A model generated the notes under the pieces. The model had not been told where the DNA came from, ran no database searches, and saw nothing but the letters and a program-made list of their open reading frames with translations. Below are positions 27,202 through 36,959 of a stretch of 64,000 nt of DNA, piece by piece. Origin of the DNA: Paenibacillus sp. 1011MAR3C5 (GTDB lineage: Bacteria; Bacillota; Bacilli; Paenibacillales; Paenibacillaceae); assembly GCF_003591485.1 (NCBI RefSeq), contig NZ_QZCF01000014.1:1-64000 (forward strand). Reading direction: 5' to 3'. A program made the translations under genes and the position numbers. Within the stretch, counting starts at the first letter, position 1; each line of letters starts with the position of its first letter.

Positions 27202-28662
27202 ATGACAGCAGAAGTGCGCGTTCGTTACGCCCCGTCGCCAACGGGTCATTTGCATATCGGCAACGCCAGAACGGCCTTATTCAACTATCTATTCGCCAGA
27301 AATCAAGGCGGCAAATTCATTATCCGTATCGAGGATACCGATGTGAAGCGCAATGTCGCCGGCGGTGAAGAGAACCAGCTGACTTACTTGAAGTGGCTCG
27401 GTATCGATTGGGATGAGAGCATCGACATAGGCGGGGGCTACGGTCCATACCGCCAGACGGAACGTCTGGATATATATCGCCAATACTGGAAGGAGCTGCT
27501 TGACCGCGGTCTCGCTTACCGTTGCTACTGCACGGAAGAAGAGCTGGAGCGGGAGCGCGAAGAGCAGACTGAGCGCGGCGAAACTCCGCGTTACTCCGGC
27601 AAGCATCGCAACCTGACGCCTGAGCAGCAGCAGGCTTTTGAATCGGAAGGCCGCGTTGCCAGCATTCGCTTCCGTGTGCCGGAAGGCAAGACCTATGCTT
27701 TTGACGATATGGTAAAAGGCTCAATCAGTTTCGATACAACGGAGATGGGCGACTTTGTCATCGTGAAGAAGGACGGAATCCCGACATACAACTTTGCCGT
27801 GGTGCTGGACGATCATTTGATGAAAATCAGCCATGTGCTGCGCGGAGAAGACCATATCTCCAACACGCCTCGTCAGCTCATGATCTATGAAGCGTTCGGC
27901 TGGGAGCCTCCAGTATTCGCGCATATGACTCTGATCGTGAACGAAAATAAGAAAAAACTGAGCAAGCGCGACGAATCCATCATTCAGTTCATTGAGCAGT
28001 ATGATGATCTTGGCTATTTGCCTGAAGCTCTGTTCAACTTCATAACGCTGCTGGGCTGGTCGCCGGAGGGTGAGCAAGAGATGTTCACCCGCGACGAGCT
28101 GGTGGCTGTATTCAACTCCAATCGTCTGAGCAAAAGCCCGGCTGTATTCGATACGCAGAAGCTTAGCTGGATGAACGGCGAATATATGAAAAAAGCGGAT
28201 CTGGCCCGCGTCGTTGACCTCTGTCTGCCTCACCTGCAGCAAGCAGGCTGCATTCCAGATACGCTGGATGCAGTGGGGAGAGAATGGGTGACAGCGCTTG
28301 TGGCGCTTCATCAGGACAAGCTTCGCTTCGCGGCGGATATCGTTCCGGTAACGGAACTATTCTTCCGCGAGACGGTGGCGGACGAAGAGGAGGCTGCTGC
28401 GGTGCTATCGGAAGAACAGGTTCCGACGGTTCTGGGTCAATTCCTGGCTCTGCTGGAGGCCAAAGCAGCACCATTCACAGCGGACGGCATCAAAGAAATG
28501 ATCAAGACGGTCCAAAAGGAATCGGGCTTCAAAGGGAAAGCATTGTTCATGCCGATCCGCGCGGCTCTGACAGGCCAGACGCATGGTCCGGATTTGAATC
28601 AATCCATTGCTTTGCTGGGTGAGCCGAAAGTCATTGCCAGACTGAAAGCGCGTCTAGGATAG
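27202..28662 (+). CDS. gltX: Glutamyl-tRNA synthetase
   Basis: A 486-residue class I synthetase that charges tRNA-Glu (and in Bacilli tRNA-Gln, later amidated by GatCAB). Class signatures: [15 protein letters not shown] near residue 10 (HIGH motif) and KKLSKRDES near 250 (KMSKS motif). AAGGAGG at 27186-27192 supports the ATG at 27202; the longer ORF from 27139 is not family-like. Confidence 0.96.
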   Translation: MTAEVRVRYAPSPTGHLHIGNARTALFNYLFARNQGGKFIIRIEDTDVKRNVAGGEENQLTYLKWLGIDWDESIDIGGGYGPYRQTERLDIYRQYWKELLDRGLAYRCYCTEEELEREREEQTERGETPRYSGKHRNLTPEQQQAFESEGRVASIRFRVPEGKTYAFDDMVKGSISFDTTEMGDFVIVKKDGIPTYNFAVVLDDHLMKISHVLRGEDHISNTPRQLMIYEAFGWEPPVFAHMTLIVNENKKKLSKRDESIIQFIEQYDDLGYLPEALFNFITLLGWSPEGEQEMFTRDELVAVFNSNRLSKSPAVFDTQKLSWMNGEYMKKADLARVVDLCLPHLQQAGCIPDTLDAVGREWVTALVALHQDKLRFAADIVPVTELFFRETVADEEEAAAVLSEEQVPTVLGQFLALLEAKAAPFTADGIKEMIKTVQKESGFKGKALFMPIRAALTGQTHGPDLNQSIALLGEPKVIARLKARLG

Positions 28663-28708
28663 AGACATAAAGCGGAAGATCGCCGTGATGAACTTTTGAA
28701 TGGAATGC

Positions 28709-28736
28709 TTGCACTTTTTTTGCGATTCGGTATACT
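28709..28736 (+). promoter_or_regulatory. Promoter of the cysE-cysS-mrnC T-box operon
   Basis: TTGCAC (28709-28714) and TATACT (28731-28736) are 16 bp apart and lie just upstream of the T-box leader. Confidence 0.65.
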
Positions 28737-28759
28737 ATGACTATCAATAAGATGAATCG

Positions 28760-29073
28760 GCCATGAACAGGAGAAGTACGTTAGCTGTGGATTCGCAGAG
28801 AGGACAACCGTCATTCGAATCACTCATTACGAGATTGGAATGGGGCTGAAAGTTGTCTAGTCCGCTTGAACGGAAATATGCACCTGGGAGCCTTGTTCCG
28901 AGCTGCTGTCTCAATCGGTATCAACCGACGGATAGCAGGGTAGGCGACAACGTAAAGTCTGCGTTAAAGACGTGAAGATGTGCAGCCGACGGCTATGAAA
29001 GCCGATCGTGTTGTTCAAGCAGAGTGGAACCGCGAGACGACGCCTCTGCAGCTTAATGCTGCAGGGGCTTTTT
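28760..29073 (+). promoter_or_regulatory. T-box riboswitch, tRNA-Cys responsive
   Basis: A leader RNA that reads uncharged tRNA. The stem I base pairs GAACAGG (28765-28771) with CCTTGTTC (28891-28898). AGTA (28775-28778) lies opposite the specifier loop, where TGC (28879-28881, a cysteine codon) is followed by A. The T-box core TGGAACCGCG is at 29025-29034, and the competing terminator, stem GCCTCTGCAGC/GCTGCAGGGGC plus T run, is at 29042-29073. Without charged tRNA-Cys the antiterminator forms and cysE, cysS and mrnC are transcribed. This accounts for the 474-bp gap. Confidence 0.93.
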
Positions 29074-29136
29074 ATTATTTTGCGGTAGAGAGATAGCAAG
29101 GGATAGGTTTGGCAGCTTTGAAGGGAGAGGTCATCC

Positions 29137-29799
29137 ATGTTTCGCCATTTTCGCTCAGACGTGCAGACGGTTTTCGAAAACGACCCTGCCGCACGCAGCC
29201 GGTTTGAAGTCATTTTTACGTACTCGGGCGTCCATGCCATATGGGCGCATCGTATCGCTCATTCGCTTTACAGAAGGAGATGGTTCACGCTTGCGCGTGT
29301 CATCTCCCAGGTCAGCCGGTTCATGACCGGCATCGAGATTCATCCCGGCGCCAGAATCGGGAATCGTTTGTTCATCGACCATGGAATGGGCGTTGTCATC
29401 GGTGAAACTTGTGAGATCGGGGACGACGTGGTCATCTACCAAGGGGTAACCCTCGGCGGAACGGGGAAGGAAAAAGGTAAGCGGCATCCTACAATTGGCA
29501 ATAATGTGGTTATCGGTTCCGGGGCGAAGGTGCTGGGTTCTTTCACAGTAGGGGATAATTCCAGCATTGGCTCCAACGCGGTCGTGCTAAGGGAAGTGCC
29601 GGATAATTGCACGGTCGTCGGCAATCCCGGGCGTGTGGTTCGCCGCAACGGTGAACGGGTGGGCGACCGACTTGACCATACGCAGCTGCCTGACCCGGTG
29701 ATCGAGATGTTCCGGGCGATGCAAAAAGAAATAGACGGGCTCAAATCCGAGCTCGATGAAATGAAGTTTACGAAAGCGGGAGGAGAAGTCAAGTCATGA
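29137..29799 (+). CDS. cysE: CysE, serine O-acetyltransferase
   Basis: A 220-residue acetyl-CoA-dependent enzyme that makes O-acetylserine, the first committed step of cysteine synthesis. A left-handed beta-helix of hexapeptide repeats ([35 protein letters not shown]) is followed by the acetyl-CoA site [14 protein letters not shown] and a charged helical tail. GAGAGG precedes the ATG. The stop overlaps cysS (ATGA). Under T-box control. Confidence 0.95.
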   Translation: MFRHFRSDVQTVFENDPAARSRFEVIFTYSGVHAIWAHRIAHSLYRRRWFTLARVISQVSRFMTGIEIHPGARIGNRLFIDHGMGVVIGETCEIGDDVVIYQGVTLGGTGKEKGKRHPTIGNNVVIGSGAKVLGSFTVGDNSSIGSNAVVLREVPDNCTVVGNPGRVVRRNGERVGDRLDHTQLPDPVIEMFRAMQKEIDGLKSELDEMKFTKAGGEVKS

Positions 29800-31211
29800 C
29801 AGTTTCCATCTATAATTCGCTCACACGTTCGAAAGAGGGCTTTCAGCCAATCGAACAGGGCAAGGTCAACATGTATGTGTGCGGACCAACGGTCTATGAC
29901 TATATTCATATCGGGAATGCAAGACCCATCATCTTCTTTGACGTCGTACGTCGATATTTGGAGGATACCGGGCATGAGGTGCAATACGTGGTCAACTTCA
30001 CAGACGTGGATGACAAGCTCATCCGCAAGGCTGACGAACTGGGCACAACAGTTCCTGAAGTGGCGGAGAAGTTCATTGGCGCGTTCTACGAGGACATTGA
30101 GGCGCTGGGCGTGCGCAAGGCGACACTTAATCCGCGCGTAACGGAACATATTCCGGAAATCATTGCGTTTATTGCCGGGCTGGTGGAGAAAGGCTATGCT
30201 TATGCGAGTGAAGGAGATATCTACTTCCGGACGGCTTCGTTCGAGGATTACGGCAAGCTGTCGCATCAGAATATCGATGAGCTTCAGTTCGGCATTCGTG
30301 TGGAGCTTGGCGACCGCAAGGAGAATCAAGGCGACTTCGTGCTGTGGAAAGGCGCCAAACCGGGTGAAATCAAATGGGATAGCCCATGGGGACCAGGCCG
30401 TCCAGGCTGGCATATCGAGTGCTCGGCGATGGCTCGCAAATATCTGGGCGATACGCTTGACATTCACGGCGGCGGACATGATCTGCAGTTCCCGCATCAC
30501 GAGTGCGAAGTGGCGCAATCGGAATCGCTGACAGGCAAGCCGTTTGCGAACTATTGGATGCATAACGGGTTCGTTCATATCAATAACGAGAAAATGTCGA
30601 AGTCGCTGGGCAACGGCATTACGGTCAAAGAGATTGTGAAGAAGGTGAAGCCGCAAGCGGTTCGCTATTTCATGCTGGCTACCCATTACCGGAGCCCGCT
30701 GAATTTCAGCGATGATACGATTGCCCAAGCGGAGAACAGCATTGAGCGGATCGCCAATTGCTACTCCAATTTGAAGCATAGGCTGGATGCTGCTGATGGC
30801 GAAGACGCTGCGGCAACGGATGTGCTTGATGCACTGGGCTCCAAGCTTGCGAGCATTCAGGCTCAGTTCCATGCGAAGATGGAAGATGATTTCGGTACCC
30901 CGGATGCGATCACGGCTTTGTTCGAACTGGTAACAGAGGCGAATGTGTATATGCAGGAACAGCATGCGCCGATTGAAGGCATCAAGCTGTTGATTGATGC
31001 CTTCGACAAGATGGACAATGTGCTGGGGCTTCTGCCAGTTGCGTCTGATGACAATTTGTTGGACGAAGAAATCGAAGGGCTAATTGTGGAGAGAACGGAA
31101 GCGCGCAAGTCGAAAAACTGGGCACGCGCCGATGAAATCCGCGATTTGCTGAATGAGAAAAACATCGTGCTTGAGGATACGCCCCAAGGCATCCGCTGGC
31201 GGCGCAAATGA
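29796..31211 (+). CDS. cysS: Cysteinyl-tRNA synthetase
   Basis: A 471-residue class I synthetase that charges tRNA-Cys. It has the zinc-binding VCGPTVYDY (C28), HIGNARP (HIGH), [10 protein letters not shown] (zinc ligands) and KMSKSLGN. Overlaps cysE and mrnC at both ends, so all three share one T-box leader. Confidence 0.96.
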   Translation: MTVSIYNSLTRSKEGFQPIEQGKVNMYVCGPTVYDYIHIGNARPIIFFDVVRRYLEDTGHEVQYVVNFTDVDDKLIRKADELGTTVPEVAEKFIGAFYEDIEALGVRKATLNPRVTEHIPEIIAFIAGLVEKGYAYASEGDIYFRTASFEDYGKLSHQNIDELQFGIRVELGDRKENQGDFVLWKGAKPGEIKWDSPWGPGRPGWHIECSAMARKYLGDTLDIHGGGHDLQFPHHECEVAQSESLTGKPFANYWMHNGFVHINNEKMSKSLGNGITVKEIVKKVKPQAVRYFMLATHYRSPLNFSDDTIAQAENSIERIANCYSNLKHRLDAADGEDAAATDVLDALGSKLASIQAQFHAKMEDDFGTPDAITALFELVTEANVYMQEQHAPIEGIKLLIDAFDKMDNVLGLLPVASDDNLLDEEIEGLIVERTEARKSKNWARADEIRDLLNEKNIVLEDTPQGIRWRRK

Positions 31212-31795
31212 TGCGCCCCATGGATGAAGAAGCAGGCGTACAGCAACCCGTGAACGATGGGGATTCCGGTTTGGAGCATACTGACGTGGAATTGAACGCA
31301 ATCCCGAATCGAGTTGAAGAGGAACAGCGGGTTGCAACAGATGCGGTACCGTCGGCTTCAGGCAGCAAGGCTAAGTTGGAGCTAGCAGCGTTCAACCCGT
31401 TGGCATTGCACAAGCCGTTGGTGAAGACCGGTCTTATGAATCCGGTCGTTCTGGCTTATATGGGTGACGCGGTGTTCGAGCTGCTGGTACGCCAATATTT
31501 GATTTCATTGCCGAACAATAAGTCGCATCATCTGCATAAAGAAGCAACAAAACTGGTATCGGCTAAAGCCCAGCGGGAATTGCTGGAGCGTTGGCAGCCC
31601 CATCTGGATGAAGAAGAAGCGGATATCGTTCGCCGCGGACGGAACACCAAGTCAGGCGCTCCTCCAAAAAATGCGGATCCGGCAGATTATCGCTATGCGA
31701 CGGCGCTGGAATGTCTGGTAGGTTACCTCTACTTTGAAGGGCGGCTGGACCGGCTCGGAGAATTGTTCCATATTGCTCTGTCGGAGCGGGCGTAG
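31208..31795 (+). CDS. mrnC: Mini-III ribonuclease with N-terminal extension
   Basis: A 195-residue protein with an RNase III catalytic domain but no dsRNA-binding domain. Members mature 23S rRNA. The catalytic helix PVVLAYMGDAVFELLVRQY begins near residue 79, followed by KGATKLVSAKAQ-like and RRGRNTKSGAPPKNADPADYRYATALECLVGYLY. The first 65 residues (acidic, Gln/Glu-rich) have no counterpart in the usual roughly 140-residue family. ATG at 31208 overlaps the cysS stop; no good ribosome binding site exists for a downstream start, so coupling is assumed. Confidence 0.85.
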   Translation: MMRPMDEEAGVQQPVNDGDSGLEHTDVELNAIPNRVEEEQRVATDAVPSASGSKAKLELAAFNPLALHKPLVKTGLMNPVVLAYMGDAVFELLVRQYLISLPNNKSHHLHKEATKLVSAKAQRELLERWQPHLDEEEADIVRRGRNTKSGAPPKNADPADYRYATALECLVGYLYFEGRLDRLGELFHIALSERA

Positions 31796-31836
31796 TCTAG
31801 AACTAGCGTTAGCATGTATTAGGATTGAGCACGGAT

Positions 31837-32103
31837 GGCGTTTGGCGGCGTGGAGTTTAGGTCGATCGCAACGGCTACGATGCGTCGAGGGTACTTGTTG
31901 GTGATCGTTAAGTCGGTTAAACCGACTTAAATGAGCCTGAGTGCCTGAGGTGATACGATAAGTCGATCAAACCGACTTAAAGAGCCTGAAGTGTCTGATG
32001 TGATACGATAAGTCGATCAAACCGACTTAAAAGAGTCGAAAGTGTGATGAGTGGCGCGATAGGTCGATCAAACCGACTTATCACGTACCAAACGCCAAAC
32101 GCC
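31837..32103. repeat. Tandem palindromic array 2 with flanking inverted repeats
   Basis: Four palindromes of the form TAAGTCGATCAAACCGACTT begin at 31909, 31959, 32009 and 32060 (spacing 50, 50, 51 bp), with a degenerate unit near 31857. The DNA between palindromes is also repeated. An 11-bp pair, GGCGTTTGGCG (31837-31847) and CGCCAAACGCC (32093-32103), brackets the array perfectly. The region between mrnC and rlmB has no coding gene. Confidence 0.85.
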
Positions 32104-32269
32104 CAATTCGTCCTTGAATTGTCAAAACTGACTTGCAATGATGCACGAACCAGCAAGATGGTTAATAGGTAAGGTACCCATGATTCATTTGGCCCATTAG
32201 ACCGCAACGCATTGTTGCAGCGATAGGGTTCGCATACATCAAAGAACGTACTATGACAGGAGGGCAATT

Positions 32270-33025
32270 ATGTCCGTAGAAGTGAATCAGGATGAGCTTA
32301 TTGCCGGCAAGCATCCGGTACTTGAGGCTCTGCGCTCCGGGCGCGAGATTAATAAGATCTGGATCGCCGAGGGCTCGCAAAAAAGCGTAACCCAATCCAT
32401 CACAGCCGAAGCCAAGAAGCAGGGCATCGTCGTCCAGTTCGTGGACAAGCGCAAGCTCGACAACATGGCCCAAGGGGTGGCGCATCAAGGCGTCATCGCG
32501 CAAGCGGCGGCTTTTGCTTATGTGGAAGTAGAGGAGCTGCTTGAGATCGCGAAGAGCAAGGATGAGACGCCGTTCCTGCTCCTGCTTGATGAGATCGAAG
32601 ACCCGCATAATCTGGGTTCGATCCTGCGTACGGCGGAATGCACCGGTGTGCATGGCGTCATTATTCCAAAGCGCAGGGCAGCAGGGCTGACGGCGACAGT
32701 GCTGAAGACATCGGCAGGGGCGGCTGAGCATGTGCCGGTTGCCCGGGTGACGAACCTGGCACAGACGATCGACAAGCTGAAGGAAGCGGGTGTCTGGGTT
32801 GCAGGGACAGACGTGAGCGCGAAGCAGGATGTATTCAAAACAAAATTCGATATGCCGCTGGCGATTGTGATTGGCAACGAAAGCAAGGGAATGGGCCGTC
32901 TGATCAAAGAGAAATGCGATTTTCTCGTGAAGCTTCCGATGCTGGGGCAGCTTAACTCCTTGAACGCGTCCGTTGCCGCGGGTGTGCTTATGTATGAGGT
33001 TGTCAGGCAGCGCCGGAGTGAATAG
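32270..33025 (+). CDS. rlmB: RlmB, 23S rRNA (guanosine-2'-O-) methyltransferase
   Basis: A 251-residue SPOUT (TrmH) family enzyme. An N-terminal L30e-like substrate domain (residues 1-85) is followed by the knotted SAM domain with DEIEDPHNLGSILRTAE, the NESKGMG motif, and LPMLGQLNSLNASVAAGVLM. It methylates G2251 (E. coli numbering) in the peptidyl-transferase centre region. AGGAGGGC precedes the ATG. The next gene follows after two bases. Confidence 0.93.
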   Translation: MSVEVNQDELIAGKHPVLEALRSGREINKIWIAEGSQKSVTQSITAEAKKQGIVVQFVDKRKLDNMAQGVAHQGVIAQAAAFAYVEVEELLEIAKSKDETPFLLLLDEIEDPHNLGSILRTAECTGVHGVIIPKRRAAGLTATVLKTSAGAAEHVPVARVTNLAQTIDKLKEAGVWVAGTDVSAKQDVFKTKFDMPLAIVIGNESKGMGRLIKEKCDFLVKLPMLGQLNSLNASVAAGVLMYEVVRQRRSE

Positions 33026-33027
33026 GC

Positions 33028-33552
33028 ATGAATCGGCGCAATGACGTCCTGCTTGTGGACGGCTATAATATCATAGGGGCTTGGCCGGAACTGGAGAAGC
33101 TGAAGGAGCATGATCTGGAAGACGCCCGGGACAAGCTCCTGGATATGCTGGCAGACTATCAGGGGTTCACTGGCATGCAAGTGTATGTCGTCTTCGACGC
33201 CCATCAGGTTCCGGGACTGGGATCGACATTCAAGCAGCATAAGCTGACTATTGTCTATACCAAGGAGAAGGAGACGGCAGATGAATGCATCGAGAGGCTG
33301 TGTAATGAGCTGATTGCACGGCGGCGCAACCTCTATGTTGCTACGTCTGATTTGGTGGAGCAGCATGTCGCCTTCGGCAAAGGCGCGCTCCGGATATCCG
33401 CGAGGGAGCTCTTGATCGATATTGGCCAGAACCGGAAAGCCATCGAGCAGTCCATTCGGGAAGAGAAGCCTCAAAAGCGCAACTCAGTGGATCAGAATAT
33501 AAGCCTTGATGTGTGGAGCAAGCTTGAACGATTGCGAAGAGGCGAGAAATAA
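33028..33552 (+). CDS. rae1: Rae1, ribosome-associated NYN-domain endoribonuclease
   Basis: A 174-residue PIN-like (NYN) nuclease, homologue of B. subtilis YacP/Rae1, which cuts mRNA in the ribosomal A site. Acidic-site motifs: LLVDGYNIIGAW (residues 8-19), VVFDAHQVPG, KETADECIERL and VATSDLVEQ. Follows rlmB by two bases, with the ribosome binding site inside rlmB. Ends with a basic tail (RLRRGEK). Confidence 0.9.
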   Translation: MNRRNDVLLVDGYNIIGAWPELEKLKEHDLEDARDKLLDMLADYQGFTGMQVYVVFDAHQVPGLGSTFKQHKLTIVYTKEKETADECIERLCNELIARRRNLYVATSDLVEQHVAFGKGALRISARELLIDIGQNRKAIEQSIREEKPQKRNSVDQNISLDVWSKLERLRRGEK

Positions 33553-33642
33553 GGATATCCAGGTTTTGGGGAACCGCTTTCAAAGAGTGCCACAATGTTA
33601 CATTTTTGCTATAAAATCGATAGTTTTCGGGACGCTCATTGG

Positions 33643-33672
33643 TTGACGGTGTAAGGTTACATAATGTATACT
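33643..33672 (+). promoter_or_regulatory. Promoter of sigH
   Basis: TTGACG (33643-33648) and TATACT (33667-33672) are 18 bp apart, about 60 bp before the sigH start. Confidence 0.7.
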
Positions 33673-33732
33673 GACTCTATATTTCCTAAGAATCTAGCGC
33701 GGTGTACGCCTGGCAGGCCGGAGGGATAGTGT

Positions 33733-34386
33733 GTGAGTATCGACCTCAAAGAATGGAGTACGCTCGAATATGAATGCAGTACGGACGAAGATATCGTAGA
33801 GGCGGTCCGTAACGGCGACAGCGTAGCGCTGGAATATCTGATAAACAAATATAAGAACTTTGTGAGAGCCAAGGCCCGTTCGTACTTCCTGATCGGCGCC
33901 GACCGCGAGGATATCGTGCAAGAAGGCATGATCGGCCTGTACAAGGCCATTCGGGATTTCAAGGGTGACAAGCTTGCAAGCTTCAAGGCCTTCGCCGAAT
34001 TGTGCATCACGAGGCAGATCATTACCGCGATCAAGACCGCGACACGCCAGAAGCATATTCCTCTCAATTCTTATGTTTCGCTGGACAAGCCTATCTACGA
34101 CGAAGATTCCGACCGGACTTTGCTTGATGTGATATGCGGCACGAGAGTGTCCGATCCTGAGGAGCTTATTATTAACCAAGAGGAATTCGTAGGGCTGGAG
34201 GACAAGATGTCCGAGATTCTAAGCGAGCTCGAACGGAAGGTTCTTATGCTTTATCTGGACGGACGATCCTATCAAGAGATTGCGGTCGATCTCGATAGAC
34301 ATGTGAAGTCGATCGACAACGCTTTGCAGCGCGTGAAGCGCAAGCTTGAGCGATACCTGGAAGTGCGGGATATCGGCGGGATATAA
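33733..34386 (+). CDS. sigH: RNA polymerase sigma-H factor
   Basis: A 217-residue sigma-70-family factor that starts the post-exponential, competence and sporulation programme in Bacilli. Region 2 (YLINKYKNFVRAKARSYFL, EDIVQEGMIGLYKAIRDF) and region 4 (SELERKVLMLYLDGRSYQEI, HVKSIDNALQRVKRKL) are clear, with a region-3-like linker. Starts with GTG at 33733, eight bases after GGAGGG. The hairpin at 34402-34447 follows. Confidence 0.94.
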   Translation: MSIDLKEWSTLEYECSTDEDIVEAVRNGDSVALEYLINKYKNFVRAKARSYFLIGADREDIVQEGMIGLYKAIRDFKGDKLASFKAFAELCITRQIITAIKTATRQKHIPLNSYVSLDKPIYDEDSDRTLLDVICGTRVSDPEELIINQEEFVGLEDKMSEILSELERKVLMLYLDGRSYQEIAVDLDRHVKSIDNALQRVKRKLERYLEVRDIGGI

Positions 34387-34401
34387 GACGCATCTGACAA
34401 C

Positions 34402-34447
34402 GGACTGTCTTTTCTGTCTGACGTTTTTCAGGCAGTGAAGACAGTCC
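34402..34447 (+). terminator. Hairpin after sigH
   Basis: GGACTGTCTT pairs with AAGACAGTCC, and an inner CTGTCTG with CAGGCAG. The T tract after it is interrupted (ATTGGTTTT), so it is a likely but imperfect terminator. Confidence 0.6.
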
Positions 34448-34543
34448 ATTGGTTTTAAAAGAAAAGGTTTCGACCATACTGGTAGAATCCAATTTCGAAC
34501 CAAGATGCCAATTATTCGCTAGCCGAACGGCTCCCTTCTTTCG

Positions 34544-34572
34544 TTGACACGAGGTATGCCTTGTGATAAAGT
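34544..34572 (+). promoter_or_regulatory. Promoter of rpmG-secE-nusG
   Basis: TTGACA (34544-34549) and TAAAGT (34567-34572) are 17 bp apart, about 110 bp before rpmG. Confidence 0.65.
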
Positions 34573-34684
34573 GTTTAGGTAGGCCTAAATTCGAGGTTTT
34601 TTTCGTATTGGCGATTGGAATCAATGAACTTACTATATAGCTTCAATGATTCGTATTTTTAAGCAGTTCGGGAGGTGTAATTCA

Positions 34685-34834
34685 ATGCGGGTAATCATCA
34701 CGTTGGCATGCACAAACTGCAAACAGAGAAACTATGCTACGACCAAGAACAAGCGCAATCACCCCGACCGCATCGAGTTGAAGAAGTTTTGCAAGTTCTG
34801 TAACGAGCAGACTCCTCATCGCGAGACGCGATAG
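34685..34834 (+). CDS. rpmG: Ribosomal protein L33 (zinc-binding form)
   Basis: A 49-residue large-subunit protein with two CxxC pairs (CTNC near residue 9, CKFC near 36), so it is the zinc-containing type. GGGAGGTG at 34670-34677 fits the ATG at 34685; a longer in-frame ORF from 34646 adds residues foreign to the family. Followed by secE 18 bp later. Confidence 0.95.
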   Translation: MRVIITLACTNCKQRNYATTKNKRNHPDRIELKKFCKFCNEQTPHRETR

Positions 34835-34852
34835 CCCATTGGAGGTGTAACA

Positions 34853-35062
34853 ATGGCTTTTTTGACGAAGGTGAAGCAGGGCTTTGGTACGACGTTTAGT
34901 TTTTTTGCCGACAGCTGGGCGGAACTGAAGAAGGTACGCTGGCCGAATCGTAAAGAGTTGACAAGCTATTCCCTGATCGTTCTGGTCACGGTAATAGTTG
35001 TGACGATTTACTTCTGGCTTCTTGACATCGGGATCTCGGAATTGGTTCAGCTGATTGTCTAA
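34853..35062 (+). CDS. secE: SecE, preprotein translocase subunit
   Basis: A 69-residue single-span membrane protein that clamps the SecY channel. The amphipathic AELKKVRWPNRKEL is the family signature, followed by the membrane helix SLIVLVTVIVVTIYFWLL. GGAGGTG precedes the ATG. Confidence 0.94.
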   Translation: MAFLTKVKQGFGTTFSFFADSWAELKKVRWPNRKELTSYSLIVLVTVIVVTIYFWLLDIGISELVQLIV

Positions 35063-35086
35063 GAAGGGACCAAAGGTGGATTATTG

Positions 35087-35620
35087 ATGGAAAAAAGATG
35101 GTATGTCGTGCATACTTACTCTGGCTATGAGAACAAGGTGAAAACCAATCTGGAGCGCAGGGTTGCATCCATGGGCATGGAAGACAAGATCTTCCGCGTG
35201 CTTGTTCCTATGGAGGACGAAGTGGTGGAGAAGGACGGGAAGAAGAAGACCGTCCAACGCAAGGTCTACCCCGGCTATGTTCTTGTGGAAATGGTTCAAA
35301 CCGACGATTCGTGGTACGTTGTTCGGAATACGCCAGGTGTAACGGGATTCGTTGGATCGACAGGATCCGGCTCCAAACCGACTCCTTTGCTGCCTGATGA
35401 AGTGGAACAAATTCTGAAGCACATGGGTATGGAAGAGCCGAAGCCGAAGATCGAATTCGAACTCAAAGAGACTGTTCGCGTCAAGGTAGGTCCTTTTGCA
35501 GACTTTGTCGGTTCGGTGGAAGAAATTCTGCTGGATAAAGCGAAGCTTAAGGTTCATGTCAACATGTTCGGACGGGAAACCCCGCTTGAGCTGGATTACA
35601 CTCAAGTGGAGAAGATATAA
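35087..35620 (+). CDS. nusG: NusG, transcription elongation and termination factor
   Basis: A 177-residue protein that binds RNA polymerase and modulates pausing and termination. The NGN domain begins RWYVVHTYSGYENKVK, and a C-terminal KOW motif is seen in VGPFADFVGSVEEI. AAAGGTGGA favours the ATG at 35087 over the TTG at 35084. Co-transcribed with secE. Confidence 0.95.
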   Translation: MEKRWYVVHTYSGYENKVKTNLERRVASMGMEDKIFRVLVPMEDEVVEKDGKKKTVQRKVYPGYVLVEMVQTDDSWYVVRNTPGVTGFVGSTGSGSKPTPLLPDEVEQILKHMGMEEPKPKIEFELKETVRVKVGPFADFVGSVEEILLDKAKLKVHVNMFGRETPLELDYTQVEKI

Positions 35621-35679
35621 CAATCCGGTTTCCGGAGCAGGCAAATGCGCTTGTATAACAAGGCAAGGAGGTGTGAGTC

Positions 35680-36105
35680 ATGGCAAAAAAGGTCATCAAG
35701 ATGGTCAAACTGCAAGTTCCTGCAGGTAAAGCGAACCCAGCGCCACCAATCGGTCCGGCACTAGGTCAAGCAGGCGTTAACATTATGGCGTTCTGTAAAG
35801 AGTTCAACGCTCGTACTGCGGATCAGGCAGGTCTGATTATTCCAGTCGTGATCACTGTATTCGAAGACCGTTCCTTCACATTCGAGACGAAAACTCCGCC
35901 GGCAGCAGTATTGCTCCGCGTAGCAGCAGGTATCGAGAAGGGTTCGGGCGAACCGAACAAGAAGAAAGTCGCAACGGTTAAACGCGATAAAGTTCGCGAA
36001 ATCGCTGAGACGAAAATGCAAGACCTTAACGCAGCTTCCGTAGAGGCAGCCATGCGTATGGTTGAAGGTACTGCTCGCAGCATGGGCGTATCCATCGTTG
36101 ACTAA
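35680..36105 (+). CDS. rplK: Ribosomal protein L11
   Basis: A 141-residue large-subunit protein of the GTPase centre. Proline-rich [18 protein letters not shown] near residue 20 is the family signature. AAGGAGG precedes the ATG. Head of the L11-L1 unit. Confidence 0.97.
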   Translation: MAKKVIKMVKLQVPAGKANPAPPIGPALGQAGVNIMAFCKEFNARTADQAGLIIPVVITVFEDRSFTFETKTPPAAVLLRVAAGIEKGSGEPNKKKVATVKRDKVREIAETKMQDLNAASVEAAMRMVEGTARSMGVSIVD

Positions 36106-36135
36106 TTTCGCTTCTGTCTGGTAGACAAGCGATTG

Positions 36136-36177
36136 GATGTCTTCGGACATCTCGCTTTGCGAAGCGTTGCTTCGCAA
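36136..36177 (+). promoter_or_regulatory. Paired hairpins in the rplK-rplA spacer
   Basis: GATGTC-TTCG-GACATC (36136-36151) is a UUCG-capped stem; TTGCGAAGC / GCTTCGCAA (36157-36177) is a perfect 9-bp stem with a 3-nt loop. They lie between L11 and L1 with no T tract, so a processing or translational-control role is more likely than termination. In E. coli L1 binds its own mRNA near the start of L11; these hairpins lie elsewhere. Confidence 0.5.
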
Positions 36178-36234
36178 GTGGGAGGATCATCCCTAGGAGG
36201 ATGAGCCGTTATAACCACAAAGGAGGAACTTACA

Positions 36235-36927
36235 ATGGCTAAACACGGTAAGAAATATGTAGAAGCTGCTAAGCTGATTGACAGCGAAGCAACTTACGAG
36301 CCTTCCGATGCAATTGATCTTGTGAAGAAGGCAGCAACAGCTAAATTCGACGAGTCCGTCGAAGTAGCGGTTCGCTTGGGCGTTGACCCACGTAAACAAG
36401 ACCAAGCGGTTCGCGGCGTAGTCGTACTTCCGCATGGCACAGGTAAAACAAAACGCGTTCTCGTTTTCGCAAAAGGCGAAAAAGTGAAAGAAGCGGAAGC
36501 TGCCGGCGCTGACTTTGTTGGCGACGCAGACATGATCAACAAAATCCAACAAGGCTGGTTCGACTTCGACGTTTGCGTAGCAACGCCGGACATGATGGCT
36601 GAAGTTGGTAAGCTCGGCCGTATCCTGGGCGGTAAAGGCCTTATGCCTAACCCGAAAGCAGGTACTGTAACGTTTGACGTTGCAAAAGCCGTTCAAGAAA
36701 TCAAAGCAGGTAAGATCGAGTACCGTCTGGACAAAGCGGGTCAAATCCACGCTCCAATCGGCAAAGTATCGTTCGACGCTGAGAAGCTGAACGAGAACCT
36801 GAAAGCTCTGATCGACGCTCTTCTTCGTGCGAAGCCAGCTTCCTCGAAAGGCGTTTACCTGAAAAACATTGCTGTTTCCTCGACAATGGGTCCTGGCGCT
36901 CGCGTCTCGACTGCATCGTTCCGCTAA
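36235..36927 (+). CDS. rplA: Ribosomal protein L1
   Basis: A 230-residue protein of the L1 stalk, which guides tRNA out of the E site and often represses its own operon by binding mRNA. Family block [14 protein letters not shown] near 135 and the C-terminal [24 protein letters not shown] precedes the ATG. Confidence 0.97.
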   Translation: MAKHGKKYVEAAKLIDSEATYEPSDAIDLVKKAATAKFDESVEVAVRLGVDPRKQDQAVRGVVVLPHGTGKTKRVLVFAKGEKVKEAEAAGADFVGDADMINKIQQGWFDFDVCVATPDMMAEVGKLGRILGGKGLMPNPKAGTVTFDVAKAVQEIKAGKIEYRLDKAGQIHAPIGKVSFDAEKLNENLKALIDALLRAKPASSKGVYLKNIAVSSTMGPGARVSTASFR

Positions 36928-36959
36928 TCCGGATAGGAAACGCTACTAACATTCGAATA

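Noticed and set aside
31909-32080. CRISPR array
   Set aside because: The repeats are short palindromes about 50 bp apart, but the DNA between them is also repeated, so there are no unique spacers, and no cas gene is near.
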